From a bacterium (GTDB taxonomy: Bacteria > Myxococcota_A > Bradymonadia > UBA7976 > UBA1532): a stretch of 64,000 bases of DNA. A program made the translations under genes and the position numbers. Where the stretch lies: positions 1 to 64,000 of the forward strand of contig JAUHYW010000018.1 in the NCBI GenBank assembly GCA_030426085.1, in the 5' to 3' direction. Every line of letters starts with the position of its first letter. Within the stretch, counting starts at the first letter, position 1. Below, piece after piece: positions 21,406 through 30,342 of this stretch. The notes under the pieces were generated by a model, which saw nothing but the letters and a program-made list of their open reading frames with translations, did no database searches and was not told the origin of the DNA.

Positions 21406-24123
21406 ATGCCCCGCACCGCCCGATCCCCGATCCCGGCCCTCGCGCTCCTGGTGCTCGCCGCCTGTGAGCCGGCCGACGAGCTCTCTGCCGACGCCGCGGT
21501 CGACGACCCCCCCGACGCCGTCGCCGAGGCCGGCCTCGATCTCGACGCCGAGCCCGCCGGCCCGCCGGGCAGCGCCCTCGCCCGGGTCGAGGGCGAGGTC
21601 GACCCGCTCTTCCTCGGGGTGTGGGCCTCGGGCCCCGACGAGGTCTTCTTCGCCGGCGGCGGCCGGGGGCCGACCGGCGGCGTGCTGGCCCGCTTCGACG
21701 GCGACCGCATCACCCAGGAGCCCATCCCCGAGGGCCGCACGCTGTGGTGGGTCTGGGGCAGCGACCCGCGGCACGTCTGGGCCTGCGGCGAGGGCGGCCG
21801 GATCATCGGCTGGGCCGACCGCGCGTGGCGCGAGGAGGCGACCGGCCTGCCCGACAGCGCGGTCTTGTGGGGCTTGTGGGGGTCGAGCGCGGCCGACGTG
21901 TGGGCCGTGGGCGGCTCGCCGCAGCCGGGCGGGCCGAAGGGCGTCGTGATGCGCTCCGACGGCCGCGGCGACTGGTGGCGGGTCGATGATCCGGCGCTGC
22001 CCGTCGATCTGAACCTGTACAAGGTGTGGGGCACCGGGCCCGATGACGTGCACATCGTGGGCGAGGGCGGCGTGGCGCTGCACTACGACGGCGAGGCGCT
22101 GCGGCCGGTCGAGACCGGCACGACCGATCTGCTGTTCACGGTGCACGGCCGGGTCGATGGCCCGGTGCTGGCGGTGGGCGGGCTGCAATCGGCGGTCGTG
22201 CGCCGCTTCGACGGGGTCGAGTGGGTCGACGACGGCGCCCCCGAGGGGCTGCCTCCCCTCAACGGGGTCTACGTGCGGCGGGACGGGGTGGCGATCGTCT
22301 CGGGCAACCGGGGGGTGGTGGCGGTGCGCGACGTCGACGGGGCCTGGACCCGCCTGCCCGGGGCCCAGGAGGGCGGCTGGGCGTCGGATACGCTGCACGC
22401 GGTGCTCAGCGCGGGCGACACCTGGGCCGTCGGCGGCGACTTCGCGTCGCTGGCGTACGGCACCATCCTCACCGATCGCCGGCCGCTGCCGGTGGTCGAT
22501 CTGTCGGCGGTGGCCCCGCCCCGGCCGCTCGACATGGGCCTCGACCCGCCCGATCTCGACGGGGGGGCGCCCGACGCCACCCCGGACGCCATGCCCGATG
22601 CCTGGCCCGATGCGGCGCCCGATGCCATCCCGGATGTCTTCCCCGATGCCATGCCGCCGATGGACGCCGAGCCGCTCGACGCCGCGGTCGACCTCGGGCC
22701 CGATCTGGCCTTCGCCCGCTGCGGCGACGGGCTGCTGTCGGTGCTCGAGGACTGCGACGACGGCAACACCGAGCCGGGCGACGGCTGCGACGCCCGCTGC
22801 CGCTTCGAGTGCGGCAACGGGCGGCTCGACGGCGACGAGCAGTGCGACGACGGCAACCGGGTGGGCGGCGACGGCTGCGATGGCAACTGCGGGTCGGAGT
22901 GCGGCAACGGGGTGCTCGATCCCGCCGAGGCGTGCGACGACGGCGACAACGCGCCGGGCGACGGCTGCGATCCGCTGTGCCGGCTGGAGTGCGGCAACGG
23001 CGCGCTCGAGGGCGCCGAGCAATGCGACGACGGGGGGCAGAGCCCCGATGACGGCTGCGACGCCGAGTGCCGGCTGGAGTGCGGCAACGGGCGGCTCGAC
23101 GGGGCCGAGGAGTGCGACGACGGGGGCCGCGCGCCGGGCGACGGCTGCGGGGCGGGGTGTCGCTTCGAATGCGGCGACGGCGTCGTGGATGCCGCCGAAG
23201 AGTGCGACGACGGCAACCGGGCGGCGGGCGATGGCTGCGACGCCGGGTGCCGGGTGGAGTGCGGCAACGGGCTGCTCGACGGGGACGAAGAGTGCGACGA
23301 CGGCGACCGCGTCGGCGGGGACGGCTGCGACCCGATGTGCCTCGACGAGTGCGGCAACGGGCAGCTCGACGGGGGTGAGGAGTGCGACGACGGTGGCCGG
23401 GCGCCGCTCGACGGCTGCGACGCCGCCTGCCGGCTGGAGTGCGGCAACGGGGTGATCGAGGGCGACGAGCAGTGCGACGACGGCAACCGGGTGAACAACG
23501 ACGGCTGCGACATGAACTGCCGCCAGCGCTGCGGCAACGGCCGGGTCGATGGGGGCGAGCAGTGCGACGACGGCAACCGGGTCGACGGCGACGGCTGCTC
23601 GGCGGGCTGCCTGAGCGAGTGCGGCAACGGCGTGCTCGGCGGGGATGAGGAGTGCGACGACGGCAACCGGGTGGCCGACGACGGCTGTGATCCCGGCTGC
23701 CGGCTGGAGTGCGGCAACGGGGAGATCGACTTCGGCGAGCAGTGCGACGACGGCAACCGGGACGAGGACGACGGCTGCGACGCCGCCTGCCGGCGGGAGT
23801 GCGGCAACGGCGAGATCGAGGGCGACGAGGAGTGCGACGACGGCAACATCGTCGCGTTCGACGGGTGTGATCCCGCCTGCCGCCGGGAGGCGCTGCCCGG
23901 CCCGGGCGAGGACTGCCGGGGCTTCTTGTGCGCCGAGGGACTGAGCTGCTTCGGGGTGGCTCAGGCCGGCTTCCGCAACGTGTGCACCCACCCCTGCGAG
24001 ACCAATGACGACTGCGCCGACTTCGAGGTCGAGACCTGCTGCGAGCCGCCCGGCCCTCAGCTCGTCGACGCGTATTGCGTGCGCCGGGACATGCTGCGCA
24101 ACGGGTGTGCGAACGAGCAGTGA
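21406..24123 (+). CDS. Surface lipoprotein: beta-propeller plus 13 DUF4215 Cys-rich repeats
   Basis: A 905-aa protein. Lipobox VLAAC follows a hydrophobic leader. Residues ~50-370 form Trp-rich blades (GVWASGPDEVFFAGG, VWGTGPDDVHIVG) of a propeller found in many myxobacterial proteins. Next is an Asp/Ala/Pro linker (PDATPDAMPDA), then thirteen 30-residue repeats of the form CGNGxLDGxEECDDGNxxxGDGCDxxC (DUF4215, the Myxococcus Cys-rich repeat). A final Cys-rich domain closes it (~FLCAEGLSCFG to CANEQ). The repeats are probably disulfide-knotted, extracellular and calcium- or matrix-binding by analogy. Start is chosen at 21406 after CGAGGGAG; an ATG at 21385 is in frame. Confidence 0.9.
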   Translation: MPRTARSPIPALALLVLAACEPADELSADAAVDDPPDAVAEAGLDLDAEPAGPPGSALARVEGEVDPLFLGVWASGPDEVFFAGGGRGPTGGVLARFDGDRITQEPIPEGRTLWWVWGSDPRHVWACGEGGRIIGWADRAWREEATGLPDSAVLWGLWGSSAADVWAVGGSPQPGGPKGVVMRSDGRGDWWRVDDPALPVDLNLYKVWGTGPDDVHIVGEGGVALHYDGEALRPVETGTTDLLFTVHGRVDGPVLAVGGLQSAVVRRFDGVEWVDDGAPEGLPPLNGVYVRRDGVAIVSGNRGVVAVRDVDGAWTRLPGAQEGGWASDTLHAVLSAGDTWAVGGDFASLAYGTILTDRRPLPVVDLSAVAPPRPLDMGLDPPDLDGGAPDATPDAMPDAWPDAAPDAIPDVFPDAMPPMDAEPLDAAVDLGPDLAFARCGDGLLSVLEDCDDGNTEPGDGCDARCRFECGNGRLDGDEQCDDGNRVGGDGCDGNCGSECGNGVLDPAEACDDGDNAPGDGCDPLCRLECGNGALEGAEQCDDGGQSPDDGCDAECRLECGNGRLDGAEECDDGGRAPGDGCGAGCRFECGDGVVDAAEECDDGNRAAGDGCDAGCRVECGNGLLDGDEECDDGDRVGGDGCDPMCLDECGNGQLDGGEECDDGGRAPLDGCDAACRLECGNGVIEGDEQCDDGNRVNNDGCDMNCRQRCGNGRVDGGEQCDDGNRVDGDGCSAGCLSECGNGVLGGDEECDDGNRVADDGCDPGCRLECGNGEIDFGEQCDDGNRDEDDGCDAACRRECGNGEIEGDEECDDGNIVAFDGCDPACRREALPGPGEDCRGFLCAEGLSCFGVAQAGFRNVCTHPCETNDDCADFEVETCCEPPGPQLVDAYCVRRDMLRNGCANEQ
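22720..23889. repeat. Thirteen 90-bp tandem repeats (DUF4215 array)
   Basis: An exact 90-bp periodicity encodes the 13 Cys-rich units; the conserved core reads TGCGACGACGGC. Copies differ at many positions, so the array is old rather than a recent slippage product. Confidence 0.9.
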
Positions 24124-24198
24124 CGGCGGCGGCGGCGGGTGGCCCCCGGCGCCGCGATCGGGCATATTGCCTCCGAACGAGCCGAGGATCGGGTACCG

Positions 24199-26730
24199 GT
24201 GGCGATCGACGACCGTCCGACGATGACCGAGCACGCGTGGCGCCTGACGGTGCTCGACCGGGTGGTCGGCGCCCGCCAGCTCCCGGTCGAGACCATCGGT
24301 CAGCCCGACTCGACCCAGGCCGGGGCCCCGGCGGCGAACTACGAGGTCGTCGGCACGCTGGGCAAGGGCGGCATGGCCCTGGTGCTCGACGCCCGCCAGA
24401 CCTCGCTCGAGCGCGACGTGGCGCTCAAGGTCTTCCGCCCGAGCAACGAGGACGGGGCCGATCTCGCCGAGGAGCTCAAGCAGTTCGCCCGGGAGGCGGT
24501 GCTCACCGCCCGGCTCGATCACCCCCACATCGTGCCGATCTACGCGCTGGCCAAGGATCACAAGGGCCGGCTCTTCTTCACGATGAAGAAGGTCGATGGC
24601 ATCCCCTGGCGCTATCTGCTGCACCCCGACGAGGTCAAGGACGACGCGCTGCGGGCCCAGGTGGCCATCCGGGCCGAGACCCTCGACTGGAGCGATCACC
24701 TGCGCATCTTGCTCAAGGTGATGGACGCGGTGGCCTACGCCCACAGCAAGGGCATCCTGCACCGTGATCTGAAGCCGAGCAATGTCATGGTGGGTGACTT
24801 CGGCGAGGTCTATGTCATGGACTGGGGGCTGGCGATGCCGTTCGGCCCCGAGGCCGGCGCCGAGGGCCCGGCCGCCGACGAGGTCCTCGACGGCACCGAC
24901 ATCAAGGTCGCCGGCACCCTGCGCTACATGGCCCCCGAGCAGATCAAGGGGCAGTACAGCCGCTTCAGCGAGGCCACCGACGTGCACCTGCTGGGGGGCA
25001 TCCTCTTCGAGATCGTCACCGGGCGCCCGCCCCGGGCCAGGAAGGGGGCCCACGAGATCATCGCCGCCGCGGTCGCCGGCCGGGTGGAGGATCCGGCGCG
25101 GGTGGCCGGCGCGCGCCACGTCACCCCCCACATCCGGCGCATCATCCTCAAGGCGCTCGACCCCGAGCCGACCGAGCGCTACGCCAACGTCACGGTCATG
25201 CGGGCCGACATCGAGGCCTATCTGGTGCACGCCGACGCGCTGGGGGTGGCCGAGGAGGCGGCGATCGACCTCGCGGCGCTGTCGGATGATCTCGTCGTGC
25301 CCCGGGGCGACGGCACCGACGACATCCGCCGGCTCGACCGCGAGGCGGCGGTGGTGGCCTACGACCGCCTGACCGAGTGCATCAGCCGCCTGCGCGGCTC
25401 GCTGGTCCGCTTCCCGGTCAACGGCCCGGCCCGCTCGACGCTGTTCGACGCGCTGGTGCTCCAGATCCGGCTGGCCATCGGGCAGGGCGATCTGACGCTG
25501 GCCGAGGTCCAACTCAAGAATCTGGCCGACGTGCCCGGGCCGGGCACCGACGACACCTTCACCCGCGCGGTGCAGGGCCACATGCAGTCGCTGGGGCTGG
25601 CGATCCACGCCGAGCGGCGGCGGCGCAAAGGCACGTCCCGCACCGCGCGCTGGCTCAAGCCGCTGGCGCTGGTGCTGCTGATCCTGGCGGTGGCGGGCAT
25701 GCTCTTCGGCTATGTGATGGCCGACGCCCGCCGCGAGGAGGCCATGCGCAGCGGGGCCCGCATGTTCCAGGTGGCGGTGCAGGGCCGGGCGATGATGATC
25801 GAGGACTTCCTGCTGCGCACCGAGCGGCTGACCGAGCAGTACCGCTCGGCGGCGGTCGATCTGCTCGCCAGCCCCGAAGACGAGCTGTCGCCCCAGCCGG
25901 AGACGCCCGCCGGGCGGGACGGCTACTACCTCGACGCCGACTACTATGATCCGAAGACCGCGCCCCCCGATCTGCGGGCGCTCCCGGGGTACGACGGGCA
26001 GGTGTCGTTGCGGCACCCGACAGTGGTGATGGCCCCGTGGGTCGATCAGCCCGACGAGCTGGCCGTCGCCCGGGCCGACGCCGCCCGGCTGAGCCGCCTG
26101 GGCCCGATCTTCGGCCGCATCCACCGCAGCCACGGCGGCGAGATCAAGTGGTCGCTCGCCGGCACCCGCACCGGGCTGCTCATCGGCTTCCCCGGCTCGG
26201 GGCGCTACGCCGACAACCCGCGCTACGATCCGACGACCCGGCCCTGGTTCCGGTTGGCCATCGACGCCTCCGACGACGCGCCCCGCTGGGGGGCGCCCTA
26301 CACCGACGCCTCGACCCGGCTGCGCATCATCCCGTGCATGGCCCGGCTGCGGGTGGGCGAGGCGACGCTGGGCGTGGTGGGGGTCGAGGTCACGCTGCAA
26401 TCGGCCCAGCAGATCCTGCTCGAGTTCGCCCGGGACGGCAGCGACGAAGATCTGCGGGCGATGCTGCTGCGCCCGGTGCCCGGCGCCGACGGCGGTGAGA
26501 AGCTGACGGTGCTCATCGACACCGCCGACGATGTTCAGGGCGATCACTGGCGCCAGGAGCCGCAGCGGCTCTCCGTCGAGGATCTCGACCCCGAGACCCG
26601 CGACTTCGTGGCTCAAGTGCTCGTCGACAAGGAGCGCTCGCCGCTGGTGCTCGGTGATCGCATGTTCACCCACGCCTTCCTCGACCACCACGGCTGGCTG
26701 CTGGTGGTGACGACCCGCCGCCCCGACTGA
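24199..26730 (+). CDS. Transmembrane Ser/Thr protein kinase with extracytoplasmic Cache-like sensor
   Basis: An 843-aa protein. The cytoplasmic kinase domain (residues ~47-345) has the Gly-rich loop LGKGGMALV, VALKVF lysine, HRDLKPSN and a DWG in place of DFG, then GTLRYMAPEQ. A helical linker follows, then one membrane segment (ALVLLILAVAGMLFGYVMA, ~residues 487-507). The C-terminal ~330 residues carry Cache/PDC signatures (TTRPWFRLA, WGAPYTD, LGVVGVEVTL). A ligand outside the membrane would thus control kinase activity, unusual next to PASTA-type kinases. Start is uncertain: GTG 24199 has GAGGA 10 nt upstream; ATG 24223 has none. It is followed by an outer-membrane protein gene. Confidence 0.9.
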   Translation: MAIDDRPTMTEHAWRLTVLDRVVGARQLPVETIGQPDSTQAGAPAANYEVVGTLGKGGMALVLDARQTSLERDVALKVFRPSNEDGADLAEELKQFAREAVLTARLDHPHIVPIYALAKDHKGRLFFTMKKVDGIPWRYLLHPDEVKDDALRAQVAIRAETLDWSDHLRILLKVMDAVAYAHSKGILHRDLKPSNVMVGDFGEVYVMDWGLAMPFGPEAGAEGPAADEVLDGTDIKVAGTLRYMAPEQIKGQYSRFSEATDVHLLGGILFEIVTGRPPRARKGAHEIIAAAVAGRVEDPARVAGARHVTPHIRRIILKALDPEPTERYANVTVMRADIEAYLVHADALGVAEEAAIDLAALSDDLVVPRGDGTDDIRRLDREAAVVAYDRLTECISRLRGSLVRFPVNGPARSTLFDALVLQIRLAIGQGDLTLAEVQLKNLADVPGPGTDDTFTRAVQGHMQSLGLAIHAERRRRKGTSRTARWLKPLALVLLILAVAGMLFGYVMADARREEAMRSGARMFQVAVQGRAMMIEDFLLRTERLTEQYRSAAVDLLASPEDELSPQPETPAGRDGYYLDADYYDPKTAPPDLRALPGYDGQVSLRHPTVVMAPWVDQPDELAVARADAARLSRLGPIFGRIHRSHGGEIKWSLAGTRTGLLIGFPGSGRYADNPRYDPTTRPWFRLAIDASDDAPRWGAPYTDASTRLRIIPCMARLRVGEATLGVVGVEVTLQSAQQILLEFARDGSDEDLRAMLLRPVPGADGGEKLTVLIDTADDVQGDHWRQEPQRLSVEDLDPETRDFVAQVLVDKERSPLVLGDRMFTHAFLDHHGWLLVVTTRRPD

Positions 26731-26825
26731 GCGCCTCACCGCGCCGCCCTCGAAAGGCGAAGGTTGATCCGCGGCGCCACACGGCGTCTACTCGGTTCAC
26801 CCGCACTGTGAGGAGGGAGGGGAGC

Positions 26826-27863
26826 ATGACCCGCAGAGGGAGAGTCGGTGCGCTCGCGGCGGTGCTCGCCGTCGGGCTGCTGGGGCCGGCGGCGGCCCAG
26901 GAGACGCCGCCCGAGGCGCCCGCTGCGCCCGAGGCGGCCGAGACCCCGGAGGCGCCCGAGGCCCCGGCGGCGCCGGTCACGCCGCAGCCGCCGGTGGCCC
27001 AGCCCGACGCGCCGGCCAAGGCGCCCATGGCCGACAAGCCGGGCCCGGTGCGCTGGACGTTCAGCCACCTGGACGTCATCCGCCTCAACCCGCTGGGCCT
27101 CGAGACCCAGAACAAGCTGCTGTATCGGCGGCGGCTGCAGGAGAGCGAGTCGATCCTCTTCGCCGACACCTACGGCGCCGCCGGGGCCAGCCTCAAGCTC
27201 AACCCGGCCTTCCTCAAGGTGGGCCCGGTCTTCGAGTTCCAGCCCATCGCGGTGCTGCACCTCAAGGTGGCCTACGAGTTCATGCAGTTCTTCGGCACGT
27301 TCGATTACGTGCAGTCGTACGCCGAGCCGACCGACCCCGAGGGCTACGCCGACGACAACCGGGCCGACAACGCCGACGCGGCCTACGTGACCAACGGGCA
27401 CCACGTCTACATCGAGCCCACCTTGCAGGCCAAGGCCGGCGCGGTGGCCATCCGCTCCAAGTTCGCGCTGGAGTGGTGGCGCATGGACCTCGAGGGCGAG
27501 GACACCGTGTGGTACGACGCGACGCTCGACACCTACGTGCCGGGCGAGGGCTTCGTGGTCACCAACGACACCGATCTGCTCTACCTCGGCATCGAGGGCT
27601 TCATCATCGGCGCCCGCATGTCATGGGTGAACCCGATCTACCGTGACGAGCACTTCGTAGGCGATGCCATCCCCGATGGCTTCGATGGCATGAGCCACCT
27701 GCGGGCGGGCCCCCTGGCGCTGTACACCCTCTCCGAAGAGAAGGGCGCGGTGCCGATCATGCACCGGGTGCTGGCCAACGTCTCGTGGTACGTGAACCAT
27801 CCGAACCGGGAGGGGGCGATGCCCTACATCCTGGTGGGTTATGCCTACAACCGCGACATCTGA
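26826..27863 (+). CDS. Outer-membrane beta-barrel-like protein
   Basis: A 345-aa protein with a Sec signal ending AAAQE, then a ~45-residue Ala/Pro/Glu linker. The rest shows alternating amphipathic strands with many aromatic girdle residues (YEFMQFFGTFDY, FALEWWRMDL), typical of an outer-membrane barrel. No porin family is recognised. GGGAGGGGAGC precedes the ATG. It follows the Cache kinase by 95 bp in the same direction and may be its target or co-expressed partner (inference). Confidence 0.75.
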   Translation: MTRRGRVGALAAVLAVGLLGPAAAQETPPEAPAAPEAAETPEAPEAPAAPVTPQPPVAQPDAPAKAPMADKPGPVRWTFSHLDVIRLNPLGLETQNKLLYRRRLQESESILFADTYGAAGASLKLNPAFLKVGPVFEFQPIAVLHLKVAYEFMQFFGTFDYVQSYAEPTDPEGYADDNRADNADAAYVTNGHHVYIEPTLQAKAGAVAIRSKFALEWWRMDLEGEDTVWYDATLDTYVPGEGFVVTNDTDLLYLGIEGFIIGARMSWVNPIYRDEHFVGDAIPDGFDGMSHLRAGPLALYTLSEEKGAVPIMHRVLANVSWYVNHPNREGAMPYILVGYAYNRDI

Positions 27864-27899
27864 TCGTGCCCCGCCCTGATCCCCGGGCCCGCCCCTCGC

Positions 27900-28052
27900 T
27901 TCACCGGGCAGCGGGTGCTGGTGCTCGGCGTGCGCCGGCGCGGATGGATGCTGTTCAACCCGGCGCAAGATGCCATCATCGAAGACGGTGACCGGGCGGT
28001 GTGTCTCGCCGCCCATCGCCCCGATCCGATCCGTGCAGGAGGCGAGCCATGA
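27900..28052 (+). pseudogene. Remnant resembling a TrkA-C (RCK) domain
   Basis: The open frame between the upstream stop and 28052 reads VLVLGVRRRGWMLFNPAQDA followed by an IEDGDRAV stretch. This is close to the end of TrkA-C domains (a hydrophobic GIRR-type strand, NP, then GD), which bind ligands in K+ channels and transporters. There is no start codon with a ribosome site and no upstream part of such a protein. The stop overlaps the next ATG (ATGA), as in a coupled operon, suggesting an older gene now reduced to its 3' end. The assignment rests on a short pattern. Confidence 0.3.
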
Positions 28053-28603
28053 GCGAGCGCACCCGAGAGCAGGACCTCGACGCCGAGAAGGCCGCCGCGC
28101 AGGCCGAGGCCGAGCGCGCCGAGCAGGAGGCCCGCGAGAAGGCGAAGGCCGAGGAGGAGGCCCGCGAGGAGGAAGAGACCGACGAGGAGAAGGCCGAGAA
28201 GCGCGGTCCCCGCGGGCCGTGGCTGACCCGCAGCCCTGTCAGCCGGCTGGCCCTCGCGCTCTCAGTGGCCGGGGTGCCGCTCGCCGAGCACCTCGCCGAG
28301 CACGTCGTCGAGTTCGACTGGCACAAGGACGGCCGCTTCGAGTTGATCCTGGCGACCGGGCTCAGCTTCGCCACCCCCGAGGGCGAGCTGGTGCTCGAGG
28401 ATCAGGTCACCGGCGTCGCCGACCACAGCGGGCTGAGCTTGCTGGAGGGCGTCTCGCACGCCGGCCCCGAGGTGGGCGGGCAGGTGGAGCGCATCACCGG
28501 GGAGGACGTCGGCACGCAGCTCGAGCTGCACCTCACCGACAACCCCGAGCCGGTGCGCATGAAGGCCCCGGCCCACGACGCGCCGCCCAAGCCGGTCATC
28601 TGA
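28049..28603 (+). CDS. Uncharacterised protein with charged coiled-coil N-terminus
   Basis: A 184-aa protein. Residues ~5-52 are almost all Glu/Ala/Lys/Arg, a strong single-helix or coiled-coil predictor. Residues ~65-184 have a more balanced composition with beta-strand-like segments (FELILATGLSF, GELVLEDQVTGV), and no leader is obvious. AGGAGGC precedes the ATG. It is convergent with the Fur-like gene (29 bp). No family is recognised. Confidence 0.75.
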   Translation: MSERTREQDLDAEKAAAQAEAERAEQEAREKAKAEEEAREEEETDEEKAEKRGPRGPWLTRSPVSRLALALSVAGVPLAEHLAEHVVEFDWHKDGRFELILATGLSFATPEGELVLEDQVTGVADHSGLSLLEGVSHAGPEVGGQVERITGEDVGTQLELHLTDNPEPVRMKAPAHDAPPKPVI

Positions 28604-28631
28604 ATCCCGCGCGGAGAGGGCAGGGCCGGCG

Positions 28632-29051
28632 TCAGCGACAGTCGTCGCACACCCCGCGCATCTGCACGTCGATCTGCCGGGCGGCGACCGCCGCCGGCAC
28701 CCGCTCGCTGACTTCGAAGCCCATCACCGGCAGGCACTCGACCTGCCCGCAGTCGGTGCACACGAAGTGGGGGTGCCGGGGGTCGCCCGGCTCGAGCGAG
28801 AGCGCCTCGAACCGCCAGACGTGGTCTACGTCGAAGCGGCGCAGCAGGCCGGCGTCGGCCAGATCCATCAGGTTGCGGTAGACCGTCGCCCGGTCGAACC
28901 CCCCGAGCGCTTCGGCCAGCTCGGCGTGGGAGACCGGGCCGTCGGCGGTGATCACGGTGCCGAGCACCACCATCCGCCCTCGGGTGGCCCGCAGGCCGGC
29001 CCCGCGGATGGCGGCGCGCAAATCGTCGTCGGTGGGCTCGGGTCGCGGCAT
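28632..29051 (-). CDS. Fur-family repressor, probably Zur-like
   Basis: A 139-aa protein of standard Fur length. A winged helix (residues ~10-80, with ATVYRNLMDLADAGLL as recognition region) is followed by the metal-binding/dimer part HPHFVCTDCGQVECLP and a C-terminal CDDC pair. The two CxxC pairs make the structural zinc site. It is divergent from an outer-membrane porin gene and is followed on the other strand by ZnuA, His-rich lipoproteins and a COG0523 GTPase, which favours a zinc (Zur) rather than iron role. Nur (nickel) is the main alternative, because the nearby boxes resemble TTGCAA-N5-TTGCAA. Confidence 0.88.
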   Translation of the reverse strand: MPRPEPTDDDLRAAIRGAGLRATRGRMVVLGTVITADGPVSHAELAEALGGFDRATVYRNLMDLADAGLLRRFDVDHVWRFEALSLEPGDPRHPHFVCTDCGQVECLPVMGFEVSERVPAAVAARQIDVQMRGVCDDCR

Positions 29052-29120
29052 GCCCCTACGCTAGCGCGCTCCGCCGCGCGCTGCAATTGCGGAAACACAA
29101 CAATCGAGACCACAGCGCAT

Positions 29121-29137
29121 TTGCAATCGCTTTGCTT
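29121..29137. promoter_or_regulatory. Candidate Fur/Zur-family box before the porin gene
   Basis: TTGCAA-N5-TTGCTT lies 9 bp before the ATG at 29146, between the divergent repressor and porin genes. Two further boxes with the same spacing occur before the COG0523 GTPase (32563, 32601). The first half also reads as a -35-like hexamer, so binding would block transcription. A second short dyad, GCAATTGC, is at 29093-29100. Confidence 0.5.
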
Positions 29138-29145
29138 TTACGCTC

Positions 29146-30333
29146 ATGATGCGCCGCATGCGCGCCCTGCTGACATGGCTGCTCGTCACGCCCGGACTCG
29201 CCGTCGCCCAGCCGCTCGACCCCGCCGAACTCGACGCCCTCAACGCCGGGCTCGCCGCCGACGCCGCTGCTGCGCCGGCCCCCGAGGCGCAGCTTCACGC
29301 TGCGGCGCCGGTGGGCAACAGCAACCCCGACATCTCGCTGATCCTCGACGTGGCCGGCGCCTGGTTCAACGGCGAGCCCGACCAGCGCGGGGCCCACGAC
29401 CCCCAGGCGACGGGGTTCAACCTCCAGCAGCTCGAGATGCACATCGCGTCCAACGTCGACCCGTTCTTCCGGCTCGAGGCCAACCTCGTCTTCGCCGAGT
29501 TCGGGGTCGAGGTCGAAGAGGCCTACGGCACCACCCTGGCGCTGCCCGCCGATCTCCAGCTCCGGGCGGGGCAGTTCCTCACCCGCTTCGGGCGCCTCAA
29601 CCCGACCCACCCCCACGCGTGGCGCTTCGTCGACCAGCCGCTGGTCAACGGCAAGTTCCTCGGCGGGGAGGGCAGCCGGGGGCTGGGGGCCGAGCTGTCG
29701 TGGCTCGCGCCGCTGCCGTGGTTCGTCGAGTGGGTCGGCAGCGCGACGATGGCCGGCGGGGCGTGCTGCGCCCGCAGCTTCTTCGGGGGGGACGACCTCG
29801 GCGTCGAGACGCCGGCCGATCTGCTCTACACCGCCGCGCTGAAGCAGTTCTTCGCCCTCGACGGCGCGTGGTCGCTGGCCTGGGGCCTGTCGGGTCAGTT
29901 CGGGCCCAACGCGTCGGGCAACGGCAACCGCAGCGAGATCTACGGCACCGACGTCTTCCTGCACTACCGGGCGCCGAACTCGCCCGACCGGGCCTGCGTG
30001 AGCCTCCAGATCGAGGCGATGTACCGCACCCGGCAGGTGCCCGACGATCGACTCGAAGACTACGGCGGCTACGCGGAGCTGGTGTGGACCATCGACCCCC
30101 GGTGGGAGGTCGGCGGGCGCTACGGCTACGTGAGCGGGCTGGCCGACGACCCGCTCGATCCGGGCTGGGTCGACGGCCGCCACCGGGCCAGCGCCCAGGT
30201 CACGCTGTATCCGTCGCACTTCTCGCGGGTGCGCATCCAGGGCAGCCGCGACGATCGGGGCGACGCGGTCACCTGGGGCGGATTCCTGGCGCTCGAGCTG
30301 CTCGTCGGGGCCCACGGGGCCCACAGCTTCTGA
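29146..30333 (+). CDS. Outer-membrane porin-like protein, probably zinc-regulated
   Basis: A 395-aa protein with a signal peptide ending AVAQP. The mature part is rich in alternating strands and aromatic residues, with a FRLEANLVFAEFGVEVEEAYGTTLALP region and LRAGQFLTRFGRLNPTHPH resembling phosphate-selective-porin-like barrels. The start is at the first of ATGs 29146/29149/29158; no ribosome site is visible, so a leaderless transcript or the ATG at 29158 is possible. A CCARSFF pair sits mid-protein. Placement after a Zur-like box and before ZnuA suggests outer-membrane entry of zinc or its chelates. Confidence 0.8.
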   Translation: MMRRMRALLTWLLVTPGLAVAQPLDPAELDALNAGLAADAAAAPAPEAQLHAAAPVGNSNPDISLILDVAGAWFNGEPDQRGAHDPQATGFNLQQLEMHIASNVDPFFRLEANLVFAEFGVEVEEAYGTTLALPADLQLRAGQFLTRFGRLNPTHPHAWRFVDQPLVNGKFLGGEGSRGLGAELSWLAPLPWFVEWVGSATMAGGACCARSFFGGDDLGVETPADLLYTAALKQFFALDGAWSLAWGLSGQFGPNASGNGNRSEIYGTDVFLHYRAPNSPDRACVSLQIEAMYRTRQVPDDRLEDYGGYAELVWTIDPRWEVGGRYGYVSGLADDPLDPGWVDGRHRASAQVTLYPSHFSRVRIQGSRDDRGDAVTWGGFLALELLVGAHGAHSF

Positions 30334-30342
30334 GGAGGGATC

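Noticed and set aside
22269-23849. Ser/Pro/His-rich 526-codon frame opposite the DUF4215 array
   Set aside because: It mirrors the 90-bp repeat on the wrong strand and its composition is the direct consequence of the antisense repeat.
22720-23889. Possible CRISPR array
   Set aside because: The 90-bp periodicity is entirely coding (DUF4215 repeats), copies are head to tail without unique spacers, and no cas gene is near.
19072-26739. A 2555-codon open frame on the minus strand
   Set aside because: It runs antisense to several well-supported genes (ankyrin reading on the same strand uses another frame) and has the Arg/Pro/Gly/Val composition of GC-rich shadow frames without any domain.
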